64,000 bases of DNA from Woeseiaceae bacterium (GCA_028289545.1 JANQPG010000092.1:1-64000), one strand, 5' to 3'; shown: positions 43,515-53,042, counted from the first letter of the stretch. The notes: generated from the sequence alone by a model not told the origin. A program made the numbers and translations.

Positions 43515-45380
43515 TCAACTGGCTGTAAAAGGGACCACACATCGCACAGACGTGCCGCTCGCGTCACTGTGAACGGTGAGCGTAGCGGATATCGAATCGG
43601 CCCGAATTTGCATGTTGTCAAGCCCACGTCCGTGGCCGCGATCCGTGAAGCCCTTGCCATCGTCGCGGACCTCTGCAATCAAGGTGTCAGCATCGCCCGA
43701 TACCGAAATGGCGATCGTCTTGCATTCCGAGTGTCTCACAGCATTCGTGGTGGCTTCCTGAAAAATCCGTAGAAGCGCCAGGGACTGGTCGGTTCTGAGT
43801 TCGGCATGCTCGGCGCCGGACAGACTCCAGTTCATATCGATGCCCGCGCGGGCGACGCTTTTCGAGATTCTGTGCCTGAAGTTCGCCAGCAAGGAATCGA
43901 AGCCGTCATCGCTGGGCGCCAGGCTATCCACGATGAGGCGCAGGTCGCTAAGCGCATAACGCAAGGCTTCTTTCAAATCGCGTCGATCTTCACCTTTCTC
44001 GGTAAGCGATAGGGCGTGCACCAGGTGCCCGCCCAGTCCATCATGCATGTCTCGCATCAGGCGAGCACGCTCTTCAGCAATTTCGCGACGCTTTTCTTCT
44101 TCGTTCAGCTTCCGGTATGTGTCCTCCAGTTGCTCGGCCTTCAGGGCCGCGCGCTCCTCGAGTTCGGCGTTGAGTTCTTCGGAAATCTTCAGGGCGCGTA
44201 CGTGTCGACGTAACAACAGAAAGCCGAAGAAAAGCAGCGGGATCACTACGATGAACTGCAGGTAGTAGGTGGTGCCCGGTACGAAGTAGTAAAAGTCGAA
44301 AAGATGGTCCCGAAAACCGATAGTGACAAATAGCGAAGAAATTAACAGCAGCCCCACGCTGTCGATCGACCAGCTCTTGCGCACGGCCATGAAGCATTGC
44401 ACGAACACGAACAAGCTGAGCAGCATGATCCAGGGCATCCACAAGTAATGTGTTGTGATGAAGGCAATGTGTTGGGAATCCAGAATCGCTGGCAGCAGCA
44501 GCAGCATCGCAAGACATCCCGTGACCACCGCAATCAGCTTTTCTACGCGCCGCATTCGCAGATCGAAGTACCGATTGATAAAAACAACTTCGCAGGCGAC
44601 CCAGATGAGGCAGACATAGGTCAGCGCAAACCAGAGTTCGTGGCTGATCGGTATATGATCGATAAGAGCGTGGATTGTGTGCGCGGTCCACAGGAGCATG
44701 TAGAGCGCATACCAACCATACGCGGTGTCCTGCGGCCGCATGATAAACAGGCCTCCGACGAGGGCGATCATTGTCAGTGCAACGCTGATAAAGAGCTTCG
44801 GAAGCACCTGCGCGACCCAGTAGTTGTGCCGGTATGCCGAAGTCAGTTCGGAGTAGGGCGCGAGATAGACGTGCGCTGGCGACAGGAAGCCCCGGGCGGC
44901 TGTAAGTCGAATGTGCAGCCAGCTGGTGTCAGCCGTTGTGTCGAGTTCTCCCAACGGTATTAAAAGGGGGGTTCGAAAAAAGGCAAGCGGCTCTTCTATT
45001 GGCGCCGCGGTGTACTGCAGTTCTCCGCGCAGCCAGACCTGCACGTTGGCGAATGCCTTCGGGATGTACAGTGCGTTTGCCTGGGCGATGTCCAGTCGCT
45101 TCGTGACGTCAGTACGTACCCACAAGCTGGCGTACGGCTCGTCAGGTATCTCAACCTCGCGGTCGAAGCGCCGCCACTCCCCCTGGGTTTTCGGGGGGCG
45201 ATCGACATGGCTCGCCAGATACTCGAAATCGGTTAGCAGGTACTCGCGATTGGGATTAACCTCCTTATCGACGAGGTAGAAAAGGCCAAGTACGCCGGCC
45301 GGCAGCAAGACGCATGCGACAAGCAGCAGAGTGACCTGCGCAAAGGTCGGATGGTTACGTGCCGTTGCGCTGCTGTTCAC
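43515..45380 (-). CDS. 7TMR-DISM sensor histidine kinase (NarX/DesK type)
   Basis: 621 residues from a GTG start. An N-terminal membrane helix and a periplasmic beta-rich sensor (about residues 40-190) are followed by seven transmembrane helices (about 195-385), the 7TMR-DISM arrangement. A coiled coil (LNAELEERAALKAEQLEDTY) leads to a HisKA_3 domain with MRDMHDGLGGHLVHALSL, where H446 is the phospho-acceptor. The N box (EATTNAVRH) and G box (RDDGKGF) of the ATPase follow. Overlaps its response regulator by 26 bases. Confidence 0.93.
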   Translation of the reverse strand: MNSSATARNHPTFAQVTLLLVACVLLPAGVLGLFYLVDKEVNPNREYLLTDFEYLASHVDRPPKTQGEWRRFDREVEIPDEPYASLWVRTDVTKRLDIAQANALYIPKAFANVQVWLRGELQYTAAPIEEPLAFFRTPLLIPLGELDTTADTSWLHIRLTAARGFLSPAHVYLAPYSELTSAYRHNYWVAQVLPKLFISVALTMIALVGGLFIMRPQDTAYGWYALYMLLWTAHTIHALIDHIPISHELWFALTYVCLIWVACEVVFINRYFDLRMRRVEKLIAVVTGCLAMLLLLPAILDSQHIAFITTHYLWMPWIMLLSLFVFVQCFMAVRKSWSIDSVGLLLISSLFVTIGFRDHLFDFYYFVPGTTYYLQFIVVIPLLFFGFLLLRRHVRALKISEELNAELEERAALKAEQLEDTYRKLNEEEKRREIAEERARLMRDMHDGLGGHLVHALSLTEKGEDRRDLKEALRYALSDLRLIVDSLAPSDDGFDSLLANFRHRISKSVARAGIDMNWSLSGAEHAELRTDQSLALLRIFQEATTNAVRHSECKTIAISVSGDADTLIAEVRDDGKGFTDRGHGRGLDNMQIRADSISATLTVHSDASGTSVRCVVPFTAS

Positions 45381-46026
45381 TAAGGGAGTCGGACATTAGC
45401 CCCATTTGCCGTGCCTCGAAAATGGCTTCAGCTCGTGACGACACCGCGAGTTTCGTATAGATACGCTTCGTAAACGTGCCTACCGTGTTGATGCTTACCC
45501 CCATCAATTCCGCCGTCTCCCGATAACTCAAACCTTTGGTCGCGAGTTGGAGAACCTCCAGCTCCCTGTCGGACAACGGGTGGACTTCCTGGCGATGGGG
45601 TACCAGTTGCCGGAACCGACGGATCAGATGGACCGCGATGCTGGGCGAGATCGGAGACTGTCCACGCAAAAGGCAATCGACAGCGTCCAGGATTGTGTCT
45701 TCCTCGTCGTCTTTCAGCAGATAGCCTTGAGCGCCTGCACCAATTGCGTTGACCACACGCTCCTCGTCTCCGAATATCGAGATGACCAGTATCGGTAACG
45801 CGGGATTGCGCAGAGTCTGCTCGGAAATCAGATCAATGCCACTTCCATCCGGCAGCTGAAGGTCGACCAGAAGAATATCCGGCTGTTCCTTTTTGAGCGC
45901 ACGCCGCGCGCTCGATAGCGATCCGACAGCCCCGGTAACGTCGTGACGTTCACTGCGGCTAATCTTGTCGATGAGCATGGCGCGGGTCGACGCGTCATCT
46001 TCGACAACGAATACGGATACCGTCAA
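45355..46026 (-). CDS. NarL/FixJ-type response regulator
   Basis: 223 residues from TTG 46026, which has GGAGGT upstream. The receiver domain has the acidic pocket (VVEDD), phosphorylation site D55 (ILLVDLQLPDGSG) and the conserved Lys (GYLLKDD, K105). The C-terminal LuxR helix-turn-helix (LSDRELEVLQLATKGLSYRE; TAELMGVSINTVGTFTKRIY) binds DNA. It is transcribed with the kinase and divergently from the thioesterase/exporter operon, which could be a target. Confidence 0.93.
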   Translation of the reverse strand: MTVSVFVVEDDASTRAMLIDKISRSERHDVTGAVGSLSSARRALKKEQPDILLVDLQLPDGSGIDLISEQTLRNPALPILVISIFGDEERVVNAIGAGAQGYLLKDDEEDTILDAVDCLLRGQSPISPSIAVHLIRRFRQLVPHRQEVHPLSDRELEVLQLATKGLSYRETAELMGVSINTVGTFTKRIYTKLAVSSRAEAIFEARQMGLMSDSLSEQQRNGT

Positions 46027-46257
46027 AAGCTTACCTCCGCGGTACTCATACCAAACGTTTGTTGTGCGCAGAGCGAACTCGTACTAACACCGCTACACCC
46101 TAGCACGTCCGAAAACGCAAATTGGATGTGGTGCAGCCGACATTGTCATCAATCCCGGTGACGTTTCGGTACGAGTCGCATGCCACTATTCAGTTTGGTG
46201 TGCGGGCATTTCATCTTGCTCGCAAAGGGGTCAGATCAACGGTGAGTGTACTCGAAT

Positions 46258-46815
46258 ATGAACCTGTATTTCAGAGTCCTGATTGCCTTCCTGAAGAACT
46301 TTTTGCGGCCAAAGATGGGCTACCGCGAGGCGCTGGTCAGCACCCATCGGGTGTGGCTTACCGACATCGATTTGTTTGGCCACATGAACAACGGCAGGTA
46401 TCTGCAGATCATGGACGTTTCCCGCTCTGCCTGGATGCTGCGTACGGGCGTTGCAAGAGCAATGCTGGCGAATCGCTGGTCGGCGGTTATCGGTGGCGCT
46501 GTTGTGCGTTTCCGAAGAACTTTACGACCGCTTCAGATTTATCGCCTGGAAACCCGCTTGCTGTCGTGGGACGAAAGGTGGTGGTTTCTCCAGCATCGCT
46601 TTGTCGATCGTGAGGGTCGCCCAATTGCCATGGCCATCGCTCGGTGCGCGCTGCGCGATAGCAATGGCTGGGTTAACACGAAGATGGTACTGGGTGCCGT
46701 CAGTCCGGACGCAATACCGCCTGTCCCGCCGGAGTTTGCCGAGCATTGGCTCGCGTCTGAAAACGCAATGTGGCAAATGGGCTGCGGCTCCAAGCCCGGC
46801 GGGGTCGACGCGTGA
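46258..46815 (+). CDS. 4HBT/THEM6-like acyl-CoA thioesterase
   Basis: About 185 residues from ATG 46258 (GTG 46246 possible). The hot-dog fold signature is TDIDLFGHMNNGRYLQIMD, with the Asp/Asn-containing motif of 4-hydroxybenzoyl-CoA thioesterases and THEM6. A hydrophobic N terminus (NLYFRVLIAFLKNFLRP) may tether it to the inner membrane. It overlaps the RND-LolA fusion gene by 4 bases, which places it with a lipid or polyketide export system. Confidence 0.88.
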   Translation: MNLYFRVLIAFLKNFLRPKMGYREALVSTHRVWLTDIDLFGHMNNGRYLQIMDVSRSAWMLRTGVARAMLANRWSAVIGGAVVRFRRTLRPLQIYRLETRLLSWDERWWFLQHRFVDREGRPIAMAIARCALRDSNGWVNTKMVLGAVSPDAIPPVPPEFAEHWLASENAMWQMGCGSKPGGVDA

Positions 46816-49800
46816 GCGGCTCGAATGCCGGCAGCTCGGTGTTCTGGCGGCTTACCGAACACCCCATCTGGGTGGTTTCGACAAGTCTGCTGGTCATTGC
46901 CTGGGCGGCAGCCGGGCTCAGTCGGCTGGAGAAAGATACCTCGGTACGAGCGTTCATACCCACGGATCATCCTTCGGTTGTTACTGAGCAATCGATCGAG
47001 GAGATTTTCGGAATCGGCGACGCATTCGCGGTGGCCCTCGAATTTCACAATGGGAAAACGGTATTCGACGGGGAAGCGCTGGCTCTTGTCGAAGAGCTGA
47101 CCACGGCGCTCGGCGAGATTGACAACGTCAACAGGGACCGCATTGCGTCAATAGGGACCGAGTCGTCGATATCCGGGTCCGACGAGGGCGTGGATGTCGT
47201 TCCCTACGTTGAAGACCCCGTCGCCGATACCGACACTGTGTTGACGCGAGAGCGCTGGCTCGAGATGCCGCCTCATCAGAGTACGCTGGTTTCCCTCGAT
47301 GAATCGAGCGCACTGATCATATTCGAGGTAGAGGATGCGAGCCGGGCTGCGGAGACCTATGCCGAAGTTCTCCGCGTTGCGCATTCGATCAGTTATCCGG
47401 ATGTAACGCTGGACGTCGCGGGTCCGGCCGCCGTCAGCGCCTATTTGAGCCAGCGGATCGACCGTGATGCGAAACTGCTGCAACCGGCCGTATTCCTCGT
47501 CGTTTTACTCTTCGTCTACCTTGCCTTCCGTCGGGCGGGCGCGACACTTTGCGCATTCGTCATCGTTGCGGGTACAACGATCGGTGCAATGGGCATCATG
47601 TCGTGGCAAGGAGTGGCGTACTACGCCATTACAAACGCGTTGCCCGTGATCCTGGTGTCGGTCGCCGTGGCCGACGCTGTGCACGTCATGTCGCACTATT
47701 ATCAGTTACGTGCGGCCGACCCGACTCTGCCTGTACGAAGCGCCGTCGTTGCTTCCATGGAGGCGACGGCACGGCCCATCTTCTTCACGTCAGCGACTAC
47801 GATAGCCGGTTTTTGCGGCATCGGGCTCGCATCCATCATGCCGCCGATCAGCTATTTCTCCTGGTACGCCGCCCTGGGCGTCGCCATGGCGTGGGCTTTT
47901 TCGATGGTGACTCTGCCGAACGCCATGATGTTGCTGAATCTCCAGCCAAGTCGGGCTTTTGACTCGTGGAGGACGTCGAAGCCGGGCGCAATTGGCCGAT
48001 CGCTGCTGGCCGCCAGCAGATTCGGGGTGCGTCATCCCGTTGTGGTGCTCGGCGCTTTTCTAATGCTGGCCGTTGTCGCCCTGGGGCAGGCCACCTCGCT
48101 GCGCTTCGACCGTTCTCAAGTCGAGAACTTCGACCCCGACGAACCCATTCGCGCGGCGGATGAGTTCATCAACTCCAAGTTTGCCGGAACGTCGTTTCTC
48201 GACGTCTTGGTCGAGAGCAGCGATCCGGAAGGCTTGTTGACGACCGAGGCGATGGGGCAGATCGTCGATTTGCAGGACTTCATGGAGCAGCAGGAGGATG
48301 TTGTGCTGACCGTGTCGATTGCAGACTATCTGTCGTTGCTGCATGCGGCTATTGAGAATACGGCGGCTATCGCGCCCCGTGAGCTGCCTGACAGCAGCGA
48401 TGCTATCAAGCAGTATATGTTCGTCTATGAAGCGTCGGGCGATCCGACAGACTTCGAGGAGGAAATCGACGCTAGCGGCTCGAAGGCGCTGGTCCGCGGC
48501 ATGCTGAACACCCTGCATTTCTCGGAGTCCCGAAAAGCGGTCGAAGCCATTCAGCAACACATTGACGACACGTTTGCAGACTCCGCTCTGCGCGTCACGC
48601 TGGGTGGCGACGTCAATACGACCTATCACTGGATGACGAGGCTGGAGTCGTCGCATTTCAAGGGTGTCGGCCTGTCCCTGAGCCTGGTCCTTATCCTGTC
48701 CGTTGCCGTTTTCCGCTCGATTCCCTTAGGCGTGCTCGCCGTTGTTCCGGTTACCCTTACCGTGCTGCTGATTTACGCGGTAATGGCGAGCCTGGGCATC
48801 TACCTGGAACCGGCAACGAGTATGTTTGCCGCTATTTCTGTCGGCCTGGGTGTCGACTTCGCAATACATCTCATTGAGCGTCTGCAGCGCGCCCGCTCCA
48901 CTGAACCGACGTTGGAGCGGGCCCTCGAATTGGCCATCCCGCTGATCGGGCGCGCCTGCTTCTTCAATATTCTGGCACTTGGGCTCGGGTTCTCGGTCCT
49001 GATGTTGAGTGGCCTTCCGATGCTGCAGCGCTTTGGCGGTATGGTGGCGCTCGCTGCGTTCGCGAGTTTCGCGGCGGCGCTGCTCATCATCCCGTCCTGG
49101 TTCTCGCTTTCGGAACGAATGGCGAAGCCCGTGCCGGGCAAGCGTCGCGCGGCGACAACCGCCCTGGCGTTGATTGCCATTGCGGCTCTTACGGCCGGTC
49201 CGGAGTTGACCCACGCCGAGGAGGCCACCGCAGACTGGGTGGCGCAGCAGGTTGCGAACAGGGCCGAGGCGACGGCAACGCGACGAGTGATCGAGATGAC
49301 GTTGACGAACCGCCGGGGCAAGGTGAGGCAGCGACAAGCATTGGTGTTGAAACTGATTGAACCTCCGGGGGAGCGGTCTACCCGCATTACGTTTCTGGAG
49401 CCGAGAGCGATCAGAAACACCAGTTTCTTGAGCCACGATCGTGGCGGGCAGAGCGAGAGCCGATGGTTGTATCTTCCAGCCACAAAACGCATCCGGCGCA
49501 TTCCGTCATCGGATCGAGGGGACCACTTCCTGGGTACCGACTTCAGTTACGAGGATATTCAAAGCGATCTGAAATTCGACCTGGACGACTACGACTTTGC
49601 GCTGGGCGCCACGGCTGATGAGGGCGCCTACATGCTGCTCGGAGAGCCAAGAAGCGAGGCAATCGCAAAAGAACTGGGTTTCGATCGATTTGCGGCAACG
49701 ATAGATGCCGTCAGCTTTCTGCCGAGCCGTATTGAGTTTTTCGAAAGCGAGGACGTTCCCTTCAAGGTTGTCGAAGTGCGCAAGCAGGAGTTGATCGACG

Positions 49801-49964
49801 GATACTGGACCGCAACGGAGATCTTCGCTGATCATCGGCGGAACAGGCACAGCACACTCTTCGAGTACAGCAAAGTGATGTACCTTGAAGAACTGGACGC
49901 CCAATATTTCGATCCTGCCTATCTCGAGCGCGCGCTGCCGGCGACGCTGCTGGTCTCACAGTAA
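46812..49964 (+). CDS. RND/MMPL exporter fused to a LolA-like periplasmic lipoprotein-sorting domain
   Basis: 1050 residues from GTG 46812. Residues 1-770 are an RND exporter with two six-helix blocks (SVAVADAVHVMSHYYQLRAA; AAISVGLGVDFAIHLIERLQ) and periplasmic loops. From about 768, ERMAKPVPGKRRAATTALAL leads into a signal-peptide-like helix (ALIAIAALTAGPELTHAEE), then a LolA-like half-barrel (LIEPPGERSTRITFLEPRAI; RWLYLPATKRIRRIPSSDRG; LGTDFSYEDIQSDLKFDLDD). Usually these are two genes. An in-frame ATG at 49119 could make the LolA part separately. With the thioesterase and outer membrane protein genes it likely exports a lipid. Confidence 0.9.
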   Translation: MSGSNAGSSVFWRLTEHPIWVVSTSLLVIAWAAAGLSRLEKDTSVRAFIPTDHPSVVTEQSIEEIFGIGDAFAVALEFHNGKTVFDGEALALVEELTTALGEIDNVNRDRIASIGTESSISGSDEGVDVVPYVEDPVADTDTVLTRERWLEMPPHQSTLVSLDESSALIIFEVEDASRAAETYAEVLRVAHSISYPDVTLDVAGPAAVSAYLSQRIDRDAKLLQPAVFLVVLLFVYLAFRRAGATLCAFVIVAGTTIGAMGIMSWQGVAYYAITNALPVILVSVAVADAVHVMSHYYQLRAADPTLPVRSAVVASMEATARPIFFTSATTIAGFCGIGLASIMPPISYFSWYAALGVAMAWAFSMVTLPNAMMLLNLQPSRAFDSWRTSKPGAIGRSLLAASRFGVRHPVVVLGAFLMLAVVALGQATSLRFDRSQVENFDPDEPIRAADEFINSKFAGTSFLDVLVESSDPEGLLTTEAMGQIVDLQDFMEQQEDVVLTVSIADYLSLLHAAIENTAAIAPRELPDSSDAIKQYMFVYEASGDPTDFEEEIDASGSKALVRGMLNTLHFSESRKAVEAIQQHIDDTFADSALRVTLGGDVNTTYHWMTRLESSHFKGVGLSLSLVLILSVAVFRSIPLGVLAVVPVTLTVLLIYAVMASLGIYLEPATSMFAAISVGLGVDFAIHLIERLQRARSTEPTLERALELAIPLIGRACFFNILALGLGFSVLMLSGLPMLQRFGGMVALAAFASFAAALLIIPSWFSLSERMAKPVPGKRRAATTALALIAIAALTAGPELTHAEEATADWVAQQVANRAEATATRRVIEMTLTNRRGKVRQRQALVLKLIEPPGERSTRITFLEPRAIRNTSFLSHDRGGQSESRWLYLPATKRIRRIPSSDRGDHFLGTDFSYEDIQSDLKFDLDDYDFALGATADEGAYMLLGEPRSEAIAKELGFDRFAATIDAVSFLPSRIEFFESEDVPFKVVEVRKQELIDGYWTATEIFADHRRNRHSTLFEYSKVMYLEELDAQYFDPAYLERALPATLLVSQ

Positions 49965-49969
49965 CCGAG

Positions 49970-51283
49970 ATGACCCGGTTGAAGCTGATGGTCCTTTGCG
50001 GCGGCTTGGCTACATCATTTGCCGAAGCGGCCGTTCTGGAGAGCTACGATCTCAACGCGAAGCTTGCGTATGCAATCAGCACGGAAGGGCGCGAGCAGGT
50101 GCAGCAGGCGGTAACCGTGGAAGCCGAAGCTACTGTAAGAGCTTCCAAGACCCTGCTGTTGCAACTCGGCGCGCGGTTCTCGTTCGACGCGGCGGACGTG
50201 TTGCGACCGAATCGTGACGACGAACGGATCTTTGCACACGCGAACCGGTTTAACCGCCGCCCGGCCGTTGGCGATAGTGGAGAGATTGAGTTTCGCGAAC
50301 TCTTTCTGGAATGGCAGCAAGGCGAGAGCCGGATCAGAGCGGGAAGACAGCAGCTGATGTGGAGCAGCCTTGACGGTGTATCCCTGTTTGCCGTTAACCC
50401 GAGTGATTTTCATGAGTTCGTTCTGAACGACGAAACGGAACGTCAGCAGCCGCAGTGGGGGCTGTACTTCGATTTCCCGGTAGGCAGTTGGAGGCTTGAG
50501 AGTGCAGCGCTGCTGGACAGCTCCGTGCATGACATACCGGACCCGGGCGCATGGTTTGAATTCACGGCGCCGCAGTTTCGTTTCGGTGCGCCTCTCGAGC
50601 AGCCAACACGCGCCGTCGATATCGAAACACAGCTGCCCGATACGATCAAAGATGCGACTTATGCGTTGCGAGCCTCCAGAGCCTTGGGGAATACACGTAT
50701 CGTCTTTGCGGGATTGATCGGGAACGAGTACGAGGCAGTCGGCGACCTCGAGCAAGGCGCTGCCGCACCGGTCCTGACCCGGACTTTCCCGCGGCGACGG
50801 CTGGCCAAGATCGGTCTGGAAACCGGTGCAGGTTCGGTTGTGTTTCGCGGCGAGCTTGTCGGCCAATTCGACAAAGTGTTGAACACAAGGGACCGTGGCG
50901 ATCTTGCGGTGACCGAAGTGGATGTATTGGCGCTGGGCGTCGGTACCGATCTGAACCTGCCACACGATCTGTTCATGAACCTGCAGCTTCTCCTGGAACG
51001 CGTTCGCGATGCGCCAGAAGCGTTGGTCAAACCGGAGCGAAACGACTTGTTGACGGTTACGCTGCAAAGACCGTTCTTGTACAACACCCTGGTTCTGAAG
51101 TGGCGGTGGTTTCGCGATCTGGAACGGGGTGATTCACTGAGCCAGGCGAGCTTGAACTATTCGCCTTCGGATACGATGACCGTCGAGCTATTGGGCGCCT
51201 GGTTCTCTGGCTCGCCAAGAGGGCGATTTGGGCAGTTTGACCGACAGGACCTGATCCGCCTGACCTTGCGATACAGTTTCTAG
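49970..51283 (+). CDS. Outer membrane protein of the RND-LolA operon (DUF1302-like)
   Basis: 437 residues with a signal peptide (LKLMVLCGGLATSFAEAAVL). The mature protein is beta-rich, with many alternating amphipathic strands (REDLFLEWQQGESRIRAGRQ-type segments; QLMWSSLDGVSLFAVNP) and an aromatic C terminus (DLIRLTLRYSF), the usual end of an outer membrane barrel. It is like DUF1302-type proteins encoded with RND and LolA-like genes. Six bases separate it from the fusion gene. Confidence 0.82.
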   Translation: MTRLKLMVLCGGLATSFAEAAVLESYDLNAKLAYAISTEGREQVQQAVTVEAEATVRASKTLLLQLGARFSFDAADVLRPNRDDERIFAHANRFNRRPAVGDSGEIEFRELFLEWQQGESRIRAGRQQLMWSSLDGVSLFAVNPSDFHEFVLNDETERQQPQWGLYFDFPVGSWRLESAALLDSSVHDIPDPGAWFEFTAPQFRFGAPLEQPTRAVDIETQLPDTIKDATYALRASRALGNTRIVFAGLIGNEYEAVGDLEQGAAAPVLTRTFPRRRLAKIGLETGAGSVVFRGELVGQFDKVLNTRDRGDLAVTEVDVLALGVGTDLNLPHDLFMNLQLLLERVRDAPEALVKPERNDLLTVTLQRPFLYNTLVLKWRWFRDLERGDSLSQASLNYSPSDTMTVELLGAWFSGSPRGRFGQFDRQDLIRLTLRYSF

Positions 51284-51337
51284 CGCAAGGGCGGCGTGCA
51301 CGCCTCCAGGTAACGTCGCTCTTGACGACTCGCGCTC

Positions 51338-52021
51338 CTAGGGGTTGTCTGCCGGCCTCGCGTCGTCCAGCGCCTGCTCGAAGGTCGCGACCGTTCGAGG
51401 AATAAACGGCCGGTACACGTATCGGAGCAACCGGCCGGGCAGCCAGCGGCCGCGCTCCTCCCGGGCCACACGTGCCCGCGGGTGGTCGAGAAACGCGCGT
51501 ATACCTCGCTTGATTTCGGGCAACTGCGAAAAGATCTCGATGCGCTTCAGGTGCTTCAGGTTTTTATAGCCATAGTGTTGAGGTGCGATGAGCCGTGCCG
51601 GCGCCCCGTGTCGCACGTCGAGCCGTTCGCCGTCGAGTTGGGTGGCAATGAGCACGTCGTCGTTCAGCACATCCACAAGAGGCAGTGACGTTGCATAACC
51701 GTCCTGCGCGCGAAAAACAACGCCGCTGCGCTCGTCGGTCGAGAGGCCGGTTGTTTGTACGTAGGTTTCGAATACGTCGCGGAATCGGATGCCGGTCCAT
51801 CGATTGCCCACATGGCTCCAGGTCGTCACGCAGTGGAAATCGCGTTCCATCGTCACGGGATCGAGGGCGCTGTCCTCACAGTCGAGTGACATGAGGTCGG
51901 CTCCGTCTACCTGGATCGAAACAATTGCGCGGGTCGTCTCGGATGGGAATCGGTCGGCGTACTGCGGCAGTCCGAATCTCGGAAAGTCTTCACGGACTCT
52001 TTGTCCAGGAGGCAGTGCCAT
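51338..52021 (-). CDS. Sulfite-oxidase-type molybdopterin oxidoreductase catalytic protein
   Basis: 227 residues from ATG 52021 (ATG 52033 possible). The Mo-ligand Cys lies in ERDFHCVTTWSHVGNRWTG. Pterin-binding loops GVVFRAQDGYATSLPLVD and HGAPARLIAPQHYGYKNLKH match YedY/MsrP-type domains, where it would reduce or oxidise a small periplasmic substrate. No Tat or Sec signal is visible, so its cellular location is uncertain. It is convergent with the outer membrane protein gene. Confidence 0.85.
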   Translation of the reverse strand: MALPPGQRVREDFPRFGLPQYADRFPSETTRAIVSIQVDGADLMSLDCEDSALDPVTMERDFHCVTTWSHVGNRWTGIRFRDVFETYVQTTGLSTDERSGVVFRAQDGYATSLPLVDVLNDDVLIATQLDGERLDVRHGAPARLIAPQHYGYKNLKHLKRIEIFSQLPEIKRGIRAFLDHPRARVAREERGRWLPGRLLRYVYRPFIPRTVATFEQALDDARPADNP

Positions 52022-52141
52022 GTGCGTTCTCACTCACCCGGGTGTTGGTGGCTGCGGGCCTATTGTATTGCGGCGTTCTCAGGCTGGTCCATAGCTTCGA
52101 TGCCGTTTCCCGATCATGGCGGGAGGAGGGCAGCCCCGCTT

Positions 52142-52636
52142 CTACGCGACGCTGCCGATGCGTGTGGCCAGATACTCTTCGAGACGCGCAAACGTGCCGT
52201 TCCAGCCCTCGCCAACACCCAGCCGGCCGGCCTTTTTCACGATGCGTTCGTGGACCAGGCGCACAAACGTACCGTCGGAGGTCGCTGCAAACGTGACCGT
52301 GACCTGTGACGGTGCGGTTTTTTCGACGTGGCCGTCGTCGAAGCGGCGTTCGTGAATCCAGCTGAACACGAGCCGGCTGTCGGTGACCACCTCCAGGTAC
52401 TGGCCCTCCAGCACGTCTCGCTGCCCGTTGTTGTCGCCGTAGTCGAGGCGCCAGCGGCCGCCGACGCGAGCGTCGACTCTGGCGGTGTAGAGGCCGTTGC
52501 CGCCGGGACCGAACCAGGCCTTCATTTCTTTCCCGTCGGTCCACGCGCGGAAGACGCGTTCGGGTGATGCATTGAAATGACCCTCGACGACGACGGGCTC
52601 GTCGCCCAACGGCGATTTCAGAAACGGCAGGCTCAT
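52142..52636 (-). CDS. SRPBCC (AHSA1-like) protein of the second ArsR module
   Basis: 164 residues with the AHSA1 pattern: VVVEGHFNASPERVFRAWTD, MKAWFGPGGNG, GGRWRLDYGDNNGQRDVLEG and the helix-grip ending (GEGWNGTFARLEEYLATRIG). It overlaps the upstream ArsR gene by four bases (ATGA), so the pair is translationally coupled. The ligand is unknown. Confidence 0.9.
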   Translation of the reverse strand: MSLPFLKSPLGDEPVVVEGHFNASPERVFRAWTDGKEMKAWFGPGGNGLYTARVDARVGGRWRLDYGDNNGQRDVLEGQYLEVVTDSRLVFSWIHERRFDDGHVEKTAPSQVTVTFAATSDGTFVRLVHERIVKKAGRLGVGEGWNGTFARLEEYLATRIGSVA

Positions 52637-52947
52637 GGGTTTTGCTCCAGGTGCTGTGCGAGGGCGTCGAACTGGTCGGTCCAGAAGCGCTCGTAAGTCT
52701 CAAACCACGTTGCCGCGTCTTTTAGTGGCGCCGCAACAAGCCGGCAGTATCGTGTCCGGCCCCGTTTGTCGACCGCCACCAGTCCTGCATCCGAGAGTAC
52801 GCGCACGTGCTTCGATACCGCAGTCTGTGACATATCGAAAGGCTCCGCCACCTCGGAGAGTGGCGCCTCACCGCGCGTAAGACGTGCGAGTATTGCGCGC
52901 CGGGTGCTGTCGCTCACGGCGGTAAACACCTGATCGAGCTGATCCAT
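52633..52947 (-). CDS. ArsR-family repressor of the SRPBCC/GST region
   Basis: 104 residues, a single winged helix: LDQVFTAVSDSTRRAILARL, GEAPLSEVAEPFDMSQTAVS, KHVRVLSDAGLVAVDKRGRT. No metal-binding Cys pair is present, typical of the ArsR group paired with SRPBCC genes. It is divergent from a glutathione transferase gene. Two similar inverted repeats lie in the gap between them. Confidence 0.93.
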   Translation of the reverse strand: MDQLDQVFTAVSDSTRRAILARLTRGEAPLSEVAEPFDMSQTAVSKHVRVLSDAGLVAVDKRGRTRYCRLVAAPLKDAATWFETYERFWTDQFDALAQHLEQNP

Positions 52948-52962
52948 GCGGCTTCCTTAATT

Positions 52963-52982
52963 AGTCAACTTAGTGGTTGACT
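52963..52982. promoter_or_regulatory. ArsR operator candidate 1
   Basis: AGTCAAC-TTAGTG-GTTGACT is a perfect inverted repeat of 7-base arms immediately upstream of the ArsR start. A closely related repeat is found 39 bases to the right. Confidence 0.65.
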
Positions 52983-53001
52983 ATAGCGGTCACTGCTGTA
53001 A

Positions 53002-53021
53002 AGTCAACCATAAGGTTGAGT
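53002..53021. promoter_or_regulatory. ArsR operator candidate 2
   Basis: AGTCAACC-ATAA-GGTTGAGT is an inverted repeat with one mismatch that shares the AGTCAAC/GTTGA core of candidate 1. It lies just before the glutathione transferase ribosome site, so the same regulator could control both directions. Confidence 0.6.
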
Positions 53022-53042
53022 GTAAGGAAGGAGGCAGCAACC

